NCBI GenBank assembly: GCA_039654915.1
Contig: CM077596.1
Location: 7,254,001 to 7,318,000 of the forward strand
Source: Aquilaria yunnanensis
Taxonomy: Eukaryota > Streptophyta > Magnoliopsida > Malvales > Thymelaeaceae
Direction of reading: 5' to 3'
DNA: 64,000 bases
The number at the start of each line of letters is the position of its first letter. Position 1 is the stretch's first letter. The notes beneath the pieces were generated by a model, which did not search any database, had not been told where the DNA came from, and saw only the letters and a list, made by a program, of their open reading frames with translations. Both the position numbers and the translations under genes were made by a program. This document shows positions 35,595 through 47,596 of this stretch, piece after piece.

Positions 35595-36947
35595 TTAGTT
35601 CGTTCTGAGGTTGGGCGGAATTTCTTTGGCAACGGGTACCTCAGCAATGAAATCTGCCAATGCCTGTGCTTTTATTGCCTTTCTTGGCTCATAGGTGATA
35701 TCATACTCACCAAGCTTGATGCACCACTTTGATAGCCTTCTTGAGTGGTCCACCTTCTTCATGATACCTCGAAGAGGCAAGCTACTTCGGACGATAATGG
35801 GATGTCCTTGGAAATAAGGTCGTAGCCTTTTGCTTGCAAGTACCAGGGCATAAATAGCTTTTTGTAGCAAGGGGTACCTGACTTCGGCACCATGTAAAGG
35901 CTTGCTCACATAATATACTAGCCATTGCTTTGCCCCTTCTTCCTTTACAAGGATCGAGCTTACTGTCTTTTCGGTGACAGCGAGGTAGAGTATGAGAGGT
36001 TCTCCTTCCTTTGGATGCCGAAGTGTCGGCAGATGAGTTAGGTAGACTTTTAGTTCTTCCCAGGCCTTTTGGAAGTCTTCGTTCCACAGGCACACCTTGA
36101 TTCTGAGGCTGCCATCGCTTTTTGCTGCCTTTGTGAGGACCTTGAAAAATGGTTGGCAACGATCCCCATATCTAGAGATGAGTCTACTAAGGGAGGTTAT
36201 TCTCCCTATGAGTCTTCGCACATCCTTGGTCGTCGTGGGAGTCCGGAATCCTAGCAAGGCCTTAACCTTTTCTGGATTGGCATCAATACCTCTTTCTGAC
36301 ACCATGAATCCAAGGAACTTACCCGCATTCACCTTGAACATGCATTTTTTGGGGTTAAGACGAATTCCGAACGTCCTCAGTTGGTGGAATGTTTCTTCTA
36401 AGTCTACGATATGACTACTGGGTAGTTTACTCTTAACTATCATATCATTGACATAGACTTCCATGTTCCTCCCGATTTGGGAGTTGAAGACCCTATTCAT
36501 CAACCTTTGGTGCGTGGCCCCTGCATTCTTAAGTCCGAAGGGCATTCTAATGTAGTAGTATGTTCCAACTTTGATGATGAAGGCGGTTTTTTCCTCGTCT
36601 TCGGGGTCCATCCTGATTTGATGATACCCACTAAAGGCATCGAGGAAACTAAGGAGGCCATACTCGGCTGTTGAATCTAGCAACTGATCTATTGGCGGCA
36701 GAGGATATGAGTCCTTAGGGCAAGCATCGTTCACATTTTGGAAGTCGATGCACATTCAGAGTTTATCACTCCCTTCTTTTGTGGCGATAACCACGTTACT
36801 AAGCCATTCAGGGTACTTGACTTCCCTTATTACGCCTACTTCCATTAAGTGTTGGACTTCGGTTTTGACGAAGTTGTTCTTATGCGCCGAGAGGCTTCGC
36901 TTTTTTTGTCAGACCGGCTTTGCCTCTGGGCGTACCTTGAGGCTATG
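35595..36947 (-). pseudogene. Reverse transcriptase plus first RNase H (Tat pol)
   Basis: The RT core is recognised by MCIDFQNVNDACPKDSYPLP, FSGYHQIRM, RMPFGLKNAGATHQ and FLGFMVSERGI. The catalytic YVDD box reads YVND, so one of the two metal-binding aspartates is lost. The RNase H domain follows (LILYLAVTEKTVSS, WLVYYVSKPLHGAE, YPLLQKAIYALV). It shares its frame with the protease upstream and the second RNase H downstream. Stops at about 36950, 36905 and 36755 fit C-to-T change of CAG or CGA codons. RT would have copied the element RNA into DNA. Confidence 0.92.
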
Positions 36948-37718
36948 CTAGATTATGCGGGGGTTTACCCCAGGCATGTCCTTCGGCGAGTAGGCAAATA
37001 GATCTTTGTTTATTAACAGAAAAGATACAAGTTTTTCCTTGTCACCTTCGGCCAGTTTTTTCCCCACCTGGGTACTTTGGCCTGGGACAAGTTCCACATC
37101 TTCTGTTTCTATTTTCTGGAGATCCTTTGTTTTTTCTTCCTTTGCCTTCCCTGTAAGTGCAGCCTTTGCTCCCGAAGTTTGTGTGAGGATCTTCGCTGGG
37201 CCCTGTCTTGCTTTCACAAAAACCTTTCTTACTTCTCCTTGGTTGATGAAGATCTCAGCATCTCCGTCTTTTGTTGCAAAAGTGACCATCAAGTATTTCA
37301 CATCTGGAAGGATGTGGAGATTCCCTTGCGTCTGTTTCCCAAGGATGGCATTGTATGACGAAGGGACGTCTATGAGGATGAACCTTGTCATTGTGGAAGC
37401 AAAAAGCTCACCTTTGTTTTGTGGCGAAGTTCCCCTTAGCATTAGAGGTAGGTCAATCCACTTGAGGACAAGAAGTTCGGATGGACCTACCCTGAAGGTA
37501 GGGGAGGTGACCGGCTTGAGATCGCCTTTTGAGATACCCAAATTTGGCAGCAGATGAGAGAATAAGATGTCGGTGTTAGAACCGTCGTCAAGGAATACTC
37601 TTTTGACATCCCAACTCCCTATCCTTGCCATGATTAGAAGTGGGTCGTCATGAGGGAATACTATGATGGACCCATTTTTCTGAACAAGTTTGTTCGATGG
37701 GTTACCGAATTCCATCAC
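36948..37718 (-). pseudogene. Aspartic protease and linker to RT (Tat pol)
   Basis: A retropepsin-like domain with the active site in FLDDGSNTDILF, flanked by FPHDDPLLIMARIGSWDVKR and PSSYNAILGKQTQGNLH. The linker ends SFLLINKDLFAYSPKDMPG, the conserved lead into RT. The frame is open for 256 residues, the longest open protease region in this element, and ends at a TAG that replaces a Gln codon of the relative at 59483. It lies just downstream of gag, with a frameshift between them. Confidence 0.88.
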
Positions 37719-37780
37719 CGAGATCTCCCTGGCTTTTCTTTTTCTTTCTGCCGAAGGTAGTCCAGTGGTGATCGTTTGGA

Positions 37781-39441
37781 TTACCCCAGCCGGGGTGGTG
37801 GATGCCTCTTAGGACTTCGGTTCCGATGTCTATCAGAATCATAGTCCTCATCATCTTCTTTCATTTCTTCTTCTCTCCTCCCTTTCGGGGAGGGCATCCA
37901 TAGGTAACGCCGAAGTTGGCCCTGCTTTATTAGAGACTCGATGTACTTCCTCAGCTGGAAGCAATCCTTAGTGTCATGCCCATGATCCCGATGGAACTGG
38001 CAAAACTTCTTCATATTTTTCTTGTTTTCTGAAGTCATGGCCTTCAGGTGCTAAATTGAGTTGCCTTGCCTTTCCATGGCCAGCAATATGTTTGTTTTGG
38101 AGGTGTTCAGGGGAGTAAATGACATGGGTGTTTTCCTCTTCTACGTCCGAGTCTTTCGCCCGCCCTCGGTTGGATACTGGGGTTGGTGACTTTGGCCTTC
38201 GAGATGATGCTGATAGACTTCGGTCCTCCTATTCTCAACTCTTCAGCTATCATGTGCTGTTCGGTTCTATGGTAGAACTCACCAAGGGTGTCCGGAGGGT
38301 CTTTCGAGAACTCGTAAAAGAGTTGTGAGTCTCACCGAAGTCCCTGTATCATGGCAAGGATGCATATTTCGGGACGGAAGTCCGGCACGCTCAGGGCCTC
38401 TTAGTTAAACCTCTCGACATAGTTGTGGATGGTTTCACCATTCCTTTGTGCTAAGTCGAACATCTATACTAGCATCTTTGCCGTTGGCCTGCTGCCGATG
38501 AACTGTTGTGTAAATGCCATGGACAGCTCTTGGAAACTCATTATAGCCCCAGGGGCGAGGGAGTTGTACCACGCTGTTGCCGGCCCGGAGAGGGTGACCT
38601 CAAAACACTTGCAAAGGGTAGTGTCATCGACACCGTGTAGCACCATGCTACACCTGTACTTGGTCAGGTGGGCCTGAGGGTAACTACACCCATCATAGGT
38701 TTCCAAAAGAGGCACTCGAAAGTCACTTGGCATAGGTGCCTCCACTATTGCTCGGATAAACGGTGACTCGTCTCTGGTGAAGGTTTCTGACAACCTTGAC
38801 CAGACAGGCTTCCGAGCAATCTGCCTCTCCACCTTTTCTAGCCTCTCTAGGATCTTTTCCATGAGGATGGTGGCCCTGGGCCCTTATCGCTGCCTGGAAG
38901 CCTCCGGCAACAGAGAATGACGCTGCCTTTTCAAGGAGTAACTTCGGCGGTGGGGGGATTGTGATCTCTCATCCGGTGAAAAACTTCGCCAACGGGGAGT
39001 CCTAGCCCTTTTGTACCCCATTTCTCTAGTACGTCGTACTCTGGGAGGTACGTCCTCCGTTGAGGACTCATCACGGAGGTCCCCACTCTCCGAGCTCTGG
39101 TGAGTGGATTTCAGGCTTCTCTCCCAACGGGGTGTTGGCGAAGGGGGCCTTCAGATTGAATGTGGTTGTGACCACCTTTGGTCCAGTTGTTGCGTCATTT
39201 CAGCCACAACAGAGTGCTGAAAATCACGTAGAAAGCTCATCGTGATCGTTAGAGGGCGTTGGTCCTTAGGCAAAGAAGTCCCTACGGCGGGTTGTTTGGT
39301 CGCTGGCTGAGTTTTCGGCACGGACGGGGACTTCGAGAGTCCCTTGTCCTTAGAACGCCGTGTCTCAACGACAGCTACTTGAGCGTGAGTTCTCACAGAC
39401 GGTGCCAAATGATGCCCATCGGCATTTTCGTTGTACGACAT
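37781..39441 (-). pseudogene. gag of the Tat element
   Basis: The ATG at 39441-39439 lies inside the 5' LTR, and the frame runs through the PBS (DGHHLAPSV). Recognisable parts in order: MSFLRDFQHSVVAEM (about 39240), the capsid segment AHLTKYRCSMVLHG ... ATAWYNSLAPGAIMSFQEL ... FTQQFIGSRPTAK (38700-38470), YVERFN and DSQLFYEFSKDPPDTLGEFY, and a single zinc-knuckle-like CQFHRDHGHDTKDC (about 38000). Numerous stops and frameshifts break it. It aligns along its length with the intact gag at 57260-58912. Gag would form the virus-like particle. Confidence 0.88.
39392..39409 (-). promoter_or_regulatory. Primer binding site of the Tat element
   Basis: The minus strand reads tttggcaccgtctgtgag directly after the LTR end GCATCA. 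The same site in the 56409 element is tttggcgccgtctgtggg, and in the old element at 48583 tttggtgttgtctgtggg. Confidence 0.8.
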
Positions 39442-40250
39442 GGTGTGCCTGAGAGGGACTTCCGGTGGGAAAATGTTGACGGAAAAGACTTTCGACGTGA
39501 GATTGCCTGAAACGCTCAAAGAACAAGGGTTAGGATGTCCCCGGAGTATTTTTTCGGGGGAGGAGCCTCCGACGCCAAAGTTAGGATTTGGTAAATTGAA
39601 GAGTGATGGGTAGAGAGTAAAGAATATGTTTCTCTTGAGAGTTCAATCTCCTCTCTTACCAAGGTCGTTTCCCAAGTATTTATAGGGGGGTGTTAGGAGA
39701 AGTCCGTTTGACATAGCCCGCTCAGATCATGACACGTGTTCGGTCGGATACGGTCCGTACCTACGGGAATGGGGACCTTTAGCTGGCCATAAGCTATCTT
39801 GGCCAAAAGTCAGGGCCGGGGGAGGTCTGCACGTCAGGGCCTGTACGAAGGCTGCGTGTTAGGACGTGTACGAGGGCGGCGTGTCAGCGGCTCCTTAACC
39901 ATTTTTTTCGTATTCTCGAGACCTCTTTGGTGAAAGAGGCTTCTTGCCGAGGTTGCTCAAGTTATTCGCAAGTCCCCTCGGCACGGACGATCCTCTTAGG
40001 AGGATGTTTTCCCCTGCCGAGAATGGTGAGTCTACCTCTCCCGAAGCCAGTCACGTTGTCTTACCGAGGGTGGTAGTGTACCATGTTCCTGAGGTCAGGC
40101 CTGTTATTCCCCGAGGGTAATGGTGGATTACAGAGGTCCGGGGGTTGAGGACTAGGGACCCTCTTTTTCCGAGGTTGGTGCTCATCCTCCCCAAGGGTGG
40201 TGCCTCATCATATCTTGGAGGTTTGAATGGCAATAGCCCTTTGGCTATCA
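39410..40250 (-). repeat. 5' LTR of the Tat element (841 bp)
   Basis: Begins (minus strand) TGATAGCC and ends GCATCA. TATAAATA is the complement of 39677-39684. Its last 32 bases contain the start codon and first codons of gag. Confidence 0.92.
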
Positions 40251-40255
40251 CTTAT

Positions 40256-41080
40256 CATTAGTTGTTTAGCAAGCATGGTTTAATAAACAATTCAGTGGGC
40301 TCTTGGGGGTTCATTCACAATAAGGCCTGAAAAGTAGTGCTTTTTGTTGCACCCACCCCTATGCTTATATTAAATTAGCCATTTTTGGTTTAGTGATTGA
40401 TGCAAAAGGTCACCATTGCTTGGTTTATAATTCCTTAAAAAAATAGTAGCTTCAGTTCATTAAGAACCTTAAATTCCACATCATACCCATTTGGAAAGTC
40501 ATGATCATTTAATCCCATGCGTTGTCATATAGTTTTTCTAACCTATCTGGCTTAACATACTATGAAAAACATTCATGCATTAACTATAACAAGAGAGGCC
40601 ATTTTCCCTTACCTTTAAACTATTTCAAGTTTTCAGAAGATTAGTCACTGTTGCAATCTCATAAATGTCTTTACTTTGTAGTGAAGCAACTACTTCACTT
40701 GTGTAGCCTGAGCCCCATGAGGCTAGAATTCTTGCTTACAGTTACCTGTTACGCTGTACAATATAATTCACGGTATAGATATGGGTATATGGTACATTAA
40801 CTTTTACAGTATGTGGTACGAGGGAGGGGTTAGTATGCTTTAGTATGTTTTTTCGGTACATAATTTGCTAAAAAGATGTGCAGGATTCGTGTGTGTGTGT
40901 GTATCTATATATATAACATGGTTTATAGAATATATAAAGCTTGTATTATTAGCAAAATAAGAGTATTTGGATATTTAAACTAGCTAAAACATCAAACTTA
41001 AAAAAATGCATCAATAACCTTTAAATCCAAAAAACTTATATCCCTATATTCTAATCCTTCTCACTCCCTCGAGATATCTT
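40256..41080. other. AT-rich intergenic DNA with a short microsatellite
   Basis: (GT)7 at 40889-40902 runs into a TA tract to 40915. The words ggtatatggtacatt and tttcggtacat near 40770-40860 could be subterminal sequence of the adjacent hAT element, but no terminal inverted repeat was found. Confidence 0.4.
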
Positions 41081-41082
41081 GC

Positions 41083-44000
41083 TATAATAAAAAATGAGAA
41101 ATACTTGTTTGCTGTAACAAAAAATGACAATCCTGAGTCTTGCTAGAGCTTGTTCCAACACTTGGGGTGAATCTTAGAGTACTATAATATAGCCTCAATA
41201 ATGCGTCATCCTGCAACTTCTCAATACCCATCAACTTATTTGACTTGGCTATATCATTGTCATCCAATAATTTTAATCTCATCTCCTGGGGTCTAACATT
41301 AGAGGCATCGACATAAACCTCCTCAGGATCAACATCCCATTTCTTATAGTGTCCATTCTTATAACTTTAAGTGAAGCGGGATAGCAAATGAATGTTTAAG
41401 TGAATAAACACTAATTTATCAGCTTTAGTCTAATTCAAATGATTCCTCTTGACATTGTAATTAAAAGAGTAGCTAGGTACTCCAATTTCTCTCAGCACAT
41501 GAACTAGTAATTGGTTGAGATAGTACATTCTTGGCTACTTCAGCTAACTCTGGTGTTTTTAATCCATGTAAAGTCCACCAATCAATTGAATATATTGTTA
41601 CAGCATCTGTTTGAGCAACCACCATGGCAAAAATCCCTTTGCACATATAAAAAGTAGTGAATTATCCTCACAACAAATTTGCCTTTTTAGAGTTCTCTAC
41701 AATTGTTTCAAATGATTTATAGACTCCCTTCCTTACTTTCTTGTCTTTATTTGAAGCCTTCTTAGCCATGCGTCCCAGTGTAAGTGTTGTAAGATATTCA
41801 TGATCATAAAATCTTGATGTAAATGTAAAACCAAGACAATGAATCTTCCAATTCATTTTGGTCTATCTTTCCAACACAATATCTTCCATTTTAGAATTGC
41901 AATATTTGTAGTTGCCAATAAAATGACATAATTTTGTTAAGTTCATAAATTTAAAAAAAAAATTTGATAACTTTGAGTGCTTAAATCTAAAAGGACTAGC
42001 ATGATCGAATTTTTGTTGAATATATTTAAAATGTAGCCTAATTATCCAACAAATCCCATAATCCATCCCATAAGTTTTGAGGAGCATTATTGAAATCATG
42101 TATAATATATTTGAAAAATAATCTAGTGTTGTAAGGAATTACTTTGTAGTTAAGACTTAAAAGCCCATCCTGAGAGGGGGATTTGGTACATGTTGGTGTA
42201 TTTGCTCCATTAGATGCACAAAAATAATTCTCTTGATCAACTGCAGAAAGGCCGTTGAACTCGATAGAAGTTCAAAAAAATATATTTAAAAAATAAAATT
42301 AACTAAAATAAAGTAAGTACAAAAAGTAAATGTTAAGACATACTTGTTATTTTGCATTATCTCTTTTAATTCACCACGCATGTTGTTTATTATTTGATAG
42401 ATTTCACACATTTTGGCTTCCCTACCATTCAAAAATTTTATCAATAGATAAATGAGTTTAATGATATGAATGATATTCTTAACTTCATCCTATAAATTGT
42501 TGTCACCAATAGTATTAGCAACCAAAATATGCATCATTTTTATGTGGTCATCTCCTTTATTCACCCAATCTCTCCATGCATTATTAAGAATAGTAGTGGC
42601 CAAGGCTTCTCAACAGTCAATAAGTCTTTTCAATAATAAGTAGTGGGAAGCAAATCTTGTTTTAGCCACTCTCAATAACTCTAACTTTGATTTACTTCCA
42701 AGGATAGCTAAAGTATGAGAATGATTCAATAAATATTTCATAATTTCTTTTTCTCTTTTATACATATCCCTTAACGAATAAAATGTTCTAACAAAATCTT
42801 TGAAGATGAGATTCAATTTATGAGCAACACAAGAAGACAAAAAAATATGCTTATATAGCTTTTCAATCTCTTTATCAGCAATTTTGCAAGTAACAGCATT
42901 ATCAGTCACAACTTGGAGAACTTTAGAAGGCCCCACCTTTTTAATGACTTTCAATAAATAATTTGCAATTTTCATACCAGTTTTCTCAATCCTTGAAAAG
43001 TTATCAACATACAAGAACATTGCTTCACGACTATTAACTACAAGAACATTGATTAATGGCTTATTCTTGAAGTTGGACAATCCATCTGACATAATTGAAA
43101 CACCTTGTGCATGCCAAGTGTCCATTACAAGATATAAATCTTTCTCAATACTTCTTTTGCACTCATCAATCAAACTTGTTCTTGCTTTTTTGAAAGATGG
43201 TGTTTTATAATCTTTAAGAGCTTTCTATGTTGTAGAAACCATCTCATGAAATTTGGGATTTTATAACACATTAAACCAATTTCCGTTAGCACATATTGCT
43301 TGCTTGATTTTCAAATCAATAGCATCTTACTTTATCATGAGAAAAAACTCCTCAATTTTTTGAATTTGTGGTTTTGTCTTTGTAAGAACAGAATTTTTCA
43401 ACGATGAGGTAACACGTGATTTTTTAGCTTTAACAACCATTCTTTTCAATTTCTCATATGCTTCCTAGTTTCTTATTAACACGTTACTGTTAGTGTTGTG
43501 CCCAAAAACCAATCATGAGATGATTGTATTTTTGCACATTGAGTCATGATATTTTATTAAGGCATTAATCCAGCAATTATATTTGTTGGTTTGTTTCTAC
43601 GTAACGTAATAAACATAATTGTAACCCTAGAATAATGATATTCTTAAACGTCCCTGGTCTAGTATTATTTTGGAGCGGGTTGCAATAATACATAACGACT
43701 AGCATATGTGGAGACTAATATGAGATATGTAGTCTACATATGGGTACAAGTTGGAGAACTTGTGTATTGGACCGACCCACCATGAGAACACTACATGGAT
43801 CGTTATATGAGTGTCATAAGTTATTCTCATAGTGATCATGGTATATGTAGTCCTTCGACCTAAGATCATCAAGGTTCCCTACATGTGAGTCACATACTTT
43901 GATACTTTCCTTTGTTGCTCGTAACTGAGTGAACTTGAAGGAGGTCATTGGGTATGTCACATATCATGCGGAGGGATTTGTATGATCAAGATGGGATTTA

Positions 44001-45315
44001 TCCCTCCTATGTAATGGGAGTGATATCTTCGGGCCCCTTGATAGAGTAAGACTTAGAAAAATGCATGGCCATGCTCGGATGAGTTGATATACGAGATCAA
44101 TGTCATCAGTTTAAGTTGGTCTACTCGGTAATCAAGAAACCAAAGATTGGGCTATACGAGAGTGACACATTCCATGTCTCGTGCTTAGTCTTAATATCTT
44201 GGACAAAGGGACAATGGCATATATCGATGATGATCATAAAGGTTTAGTCGAATCATCAACAATCTTGTCACTTGGGTAGCAATGATGTGTTGCTAGACAC
44301 TGCTCATTGCTTATGATCATAAATGTGATTTATGATCATTGCCAACGTGGTAAGAGCCTATTGGGTCGCACACATAGAGCTATTTGGATCATTAGAGTGC
44401 ATGGGCTAATAATTTGGGTTTTGGTTTCATAATAATTTTGTATTAATAATGGGCCCAATAGTTGAGCCATTGTTAAGCCCGAAACTAAAGCCTAATTGGA
44501 TTAGGGCTTTGAAACCTATTAGGCCTAGAAGTTGAGTCTCACTATAAATACAACTTCTAGTGAGAAATTCGCAGGTCTTCTTGCCCTAGCCTCCCAAAAG
44601 GACAGCCGCACTCTTCTCTTGCAATTCCTTGGAGGACGCAAGCTAGCACTGCGAGCGCAAGAGAAACGCATCTGCCGGGACGTGGTGGAAGCGTGGTGAT
44701 CCCGAGAGGTTCGTGTGGATACCATAGAAAGCCTGAACACATCAACTGTTTAGGTTTTGTGATTCAACGCTACAGTTGAGTGAGAGATCTCAACCGAAAA
44801 TTAGGTATGAAAATTTTCGAACACCCGGTTTACCCCGTTTCACTTGGATCCTGGAGGGTTTCGGTTAAATTTCGCTGCGCTGTTTGGCTCCCGAAACCCA
44901 TCAGTTACAACATGCAATTTCTGGTGTTTTGCTTGGAGGAGCACCAAAAGAATGATAGTGGCTTCTAATATATGAACTTTTGAATTGTTTTTTTACAATG
45001 AATGCATGACCAAATTTTTGAGCCTCCAATATTTTTTTTAGCTTGAGATTCTACTTCATGAAAAGTAAGTTCTTGTAGTAATGGCATTTGCTTGACATCT
45101 AGAGTTAGTGCTTTTTTCGATGTCTTACTATTTGATTATTAAGATTAATGTTCTTGAATAATGTACACCCCCTGTACATCTTCATTACCACTTGATTATG
45201 TTTTTGTGGCTTTATTTTGTGACTCGGAATGAATCTCTTCAACATACTTGCGTTTGCCAAACACCTTGGTTGAAGTTGAATTTTGTGTTCTGTGACTCTT
45301 AATCTCAACTCTCAT
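41083..45315 (-). pseudogene. hAT-family transposase, interrupted by a solo LTR
   Basis: Parts 45315-44909 and 43487-41083 lie on the minus strand. The N-terminal part contains a BED-like zinc finger (IWSCIHCKKTIQ, then a His/Cys region) that is cut by the LTR and resumes with NVLIRN. A DUF659-type domain follows in 43173-42610 (VSIMSDGLSNFKNKPLINVL, VVTDNAVTCKIAD, FLSSCVAHKLNLIFKDF). Then come a possible GT-AG intron (42343-42241), LHCLGF-like and RFYDHEYLTTL segments (about 41850-41770), and the C-terminal dimerisation motif TPELAEVAKNVLSQP ... SSCAERNWS (about 41560-41480). Stops such as the TGA-like breaks at 42609 and many frameshifts inactivate it. The enzyme would have cut and pasted a hAT element; no ends or 8-bp duplication were found. 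Confidence 0.8.
43488..44903 (+). mobile_element. Solo LTR, family 1 copy b (1416 bp)
   Basis: Begins TGTTAGTGTTGTGCCC, ends CGAAACCCATCA, and is flanked by GTTAC on both sides (43483-43487 and 44904-44908). TATAAATA at 44543-44550 gives transcription on the plus strand. It aligns over its whole length with the reverse complement of 11028-12441. It sits inside the hAT transposase pseudogene. No internal region remains. Confidence 0.88.
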
Positions 45316-45579
45316 GAGTCATGTTCTAACTATAGTAAGAGGTAGTAACCAATGTGGCTTAGCTAGCTTTTAAACCTAAAAAAAACTAAATTTAAGTAGC
45401 ATTAGGAGTCTAGGACTAGGAATCATAGGATTTTATGACTTTTGAAATTTTATTGAATAATAGTAATAAATTGGTTTAATAAATTGATTTATTTATCCTT
45501 TTTCTATTTGTGCTTTGTGTCTTTAACATGTAGGCAGTAGGAGTAGGCAGTGAGGTCCTCAACTTCTTATCTTCTATCT

Positions 45580-46200
45580 TCTTTCTAGACTTTTACCTTA
45601 AATCCAACTCCAATTCCTCAACAACTTTTATAATGTCACATGGTCGTAGGGTCGTAGCACCTCCATCCAATTTTTTGAGCATATTCGTCTCCCTCTGACC
45701 ATCTTTGTCCCTCGTCAATCTTATTTTTTGGCCAACCTGAACAATCAATGGCTTTGCTTCTTTGGAATCTCTAGACCAACTCTGTTCCCTCTCATTTTCT
45801 AAATCTTTCCAAGCTTAATTGACCCTACCTTAATAAGTCCAGAGTCACCCACTAGCGATTGGATGGATTTACTGATTTAGGAAAATTAGTATGTTCCCAT
45901 ACAGTGATTCGGTATGACATGCTGGAAATGGAGAACGGAGGCATTGCTTTCGAATCTGGTCACTATGCTCAAACTTTCTCAACACCCATAATCCTCCATC
46001 TTCCTATGATGAAACAACATTGTCTCCCTCCTCATCCTTATCATCATTATCCCCTAAAGTCTTGATCGAGGACAAATCCAACAACTCCTCTAGCAACTTC
46101 CTCGAGGACCCAAAGCTGATACCCTTCTATGTGTCAGCATCATCCTGCTCTTTCTCCACCTCAGCAATGAATGCATAAGGCGAGGAAGCCTCATTTTTGC
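45580..46200 (-). pseudogene. Unrecognised coding-like relic, possibly a host-gene fragment
   Basis: On the minus strand two adjacent frames read like protein. About 46170-45880 gives an acidic segment (SRKLLEELLDLSSIKTLG, DNDDKDEEGD, then a Cys-containing part CHTESLYGN). About 45800-45600 gives REQSWSRDSKEAKPLIVQVG, then LTRDKDGQRETNMLKKLDGG and CDIIKVVEELELDLR. Two TAG stops and at least one frameshift separate them. I do not recognise the family. Composition differs from the transposon genes around it, so a decayed plant gene or a gene fragment carried by a transposon is possible. Confidence 0.35.
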
Positions 46201-47510
46201 AGTGGCCACTGTAGGATGTGTGAGGTAAACACTTTGATGGCTAAGTTAGAACCTACCATGAACTCAATTTGTTATGGCCTAGGAAGCCATGTACTAGTTG
46301 AACAAGAAATACTTGTTTAGCTGTAATTTCTTAGATTTTGAACAAAAAAATGACCTTCAGAATGTGCATTAGTTTGATGGTTGCAATGGAGCAGTAAAAC
46401 ACAGATATGGTGCCTATGTAATTCTATAGCCCAGGGGTGTCGCTTTCCCTTCCTAAGGTTTTGAAAAGTCTAATTTGACTTTTAAAACCTTTAAGCATCA
46501 AAATTAACACCACACAACCATTGTTACTTGAAGTCAACCTTTATGACAAACTTGTAGTCAAAGGTAGTATTACAGTTAGAGAGTTTTTCTGTTATTTAAT
46601 AGAATAGATTTCACATGCCACCCTAAGATTTATACCAAATTTATATTAAACCTAGTACACTTAAGTAGTTTATAATGGTGGGCTCAGCCAAAAACTTCAT
46701 TTTTTGTCTACGCATACAAATGTAGAGCATATACATAAAAAACTATGAACTCTTCACATTTACCTGTGCATTTAGGCATTGCATAGTGTTTTTTGTTAGC
46801 TTAGATTTCATTGCACATCATGCATTTCATTTGTACATTATTTGTTTTAGTTGACCATACATACATGTACTGCCATGTTTAGGATCATAAAGCTTTAGGT
46901 TACATACTTGTTAGGAACCCAATGTGAGTAGTATTGTTTATGAATTGAGGATTCATGATTAATATTTGCTCGCTAGGTTCCACAAGTAAATTAGGTGGAG
47001 TTTTGTTGCTTGGGGTAGGGCTTTTAATCTTTTTTTTAATAAAATATTTCTTCCATGAGAGTGCTTGATTTTGTGTTTGATCATAGGCCTTACTTAAAAT
47101 ACCTTTCTAGACTTGCATTATTATGTGTTGATTTACAGAGCCGATGGCACATTAGGGCTTAACCACTAGCCAAGGGCTAGCCTTGGGATGGTTTCTCCTA
47201 ATTAACCTTATTGAGCTATAATTGACTTATTTTTTCATTTAACCTCTGGTACTTAAAAAATCACATTACCCATTTTTTGACCCATTAATTGAAGGCAAGA
47301 ATATTTTATATGGGCTTAGGGTCACATATGTAAAGGAAAGGGTGAGGTATAGATGTAAGTTTTAGAGAGGGATTTTTTCTTGATTATGGACCAAAAGTTT
47401 GTAAGGGAAAATGTTGAGTATGTGGAAATGTTAGTGTTATCTTGTTCTTTATGTCAAAACACAATTTTTTGTTTTCTCATTTTTCACATTTGAGAAAAGG
47501 GCTAGGCAAG

Positions 47511-47511
<1 letters not shown>
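46201..47511. other. AT-rich intergenic DNA
   Basis: No coding frame, terminal repeat or RNA gene recognised. It could include introns or flanks of the coding-like relic at 45580-46200. Confidence 0.35.

Positions 47512-47591
<80 letters not shown>
47512..47591. repeat. (TA)40 microsatellite
   Basis: Eighty uninterrupted bases of alternating T and A. The Ile-Tyr runs read across it are translation artefacts. Confidence 0.98.

Positions 47592-47596
<5 letters not shown>

Larger units (their letters stand above)
26072..40250 (-). mobile_element. Ty3/gypsy Tat-lineage retrotransposon, complete but dead
   Basis: The 14.2-kb element has LTRs at 26072-26930 and 39410-40250, and TSD CTTAT on both sides (26067-26071, 40251-40255). 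The minus-strand order is 5' LTR, PBS, gag, protease, RT, RNase H, second RNase H, integrase, 3' region, PPT, 3' LTR. The second RNase H domain is characteristic of the Tat lineage. Between integrase and 3' LTR a gene runs on the opposite strand (27780-30261). A solo LTR (30743-33986) splits the integrase. All coding parts carry stops or frameshifts. The element is closely related to the one at 56409-64000. Confidence 0.93.

Noticed and set aside
37006..37557. 183-residue plus-strand frame
   Set aside because: Antisense shadow of the Tat protease.
44525..44968. Small frames in the family 1 solo LTR, also seen in the copy at 11020-11502
   Set aside because: They recur only because the LTR is repeated; they differ in frame and length, and lie in the leader after the TATA box.
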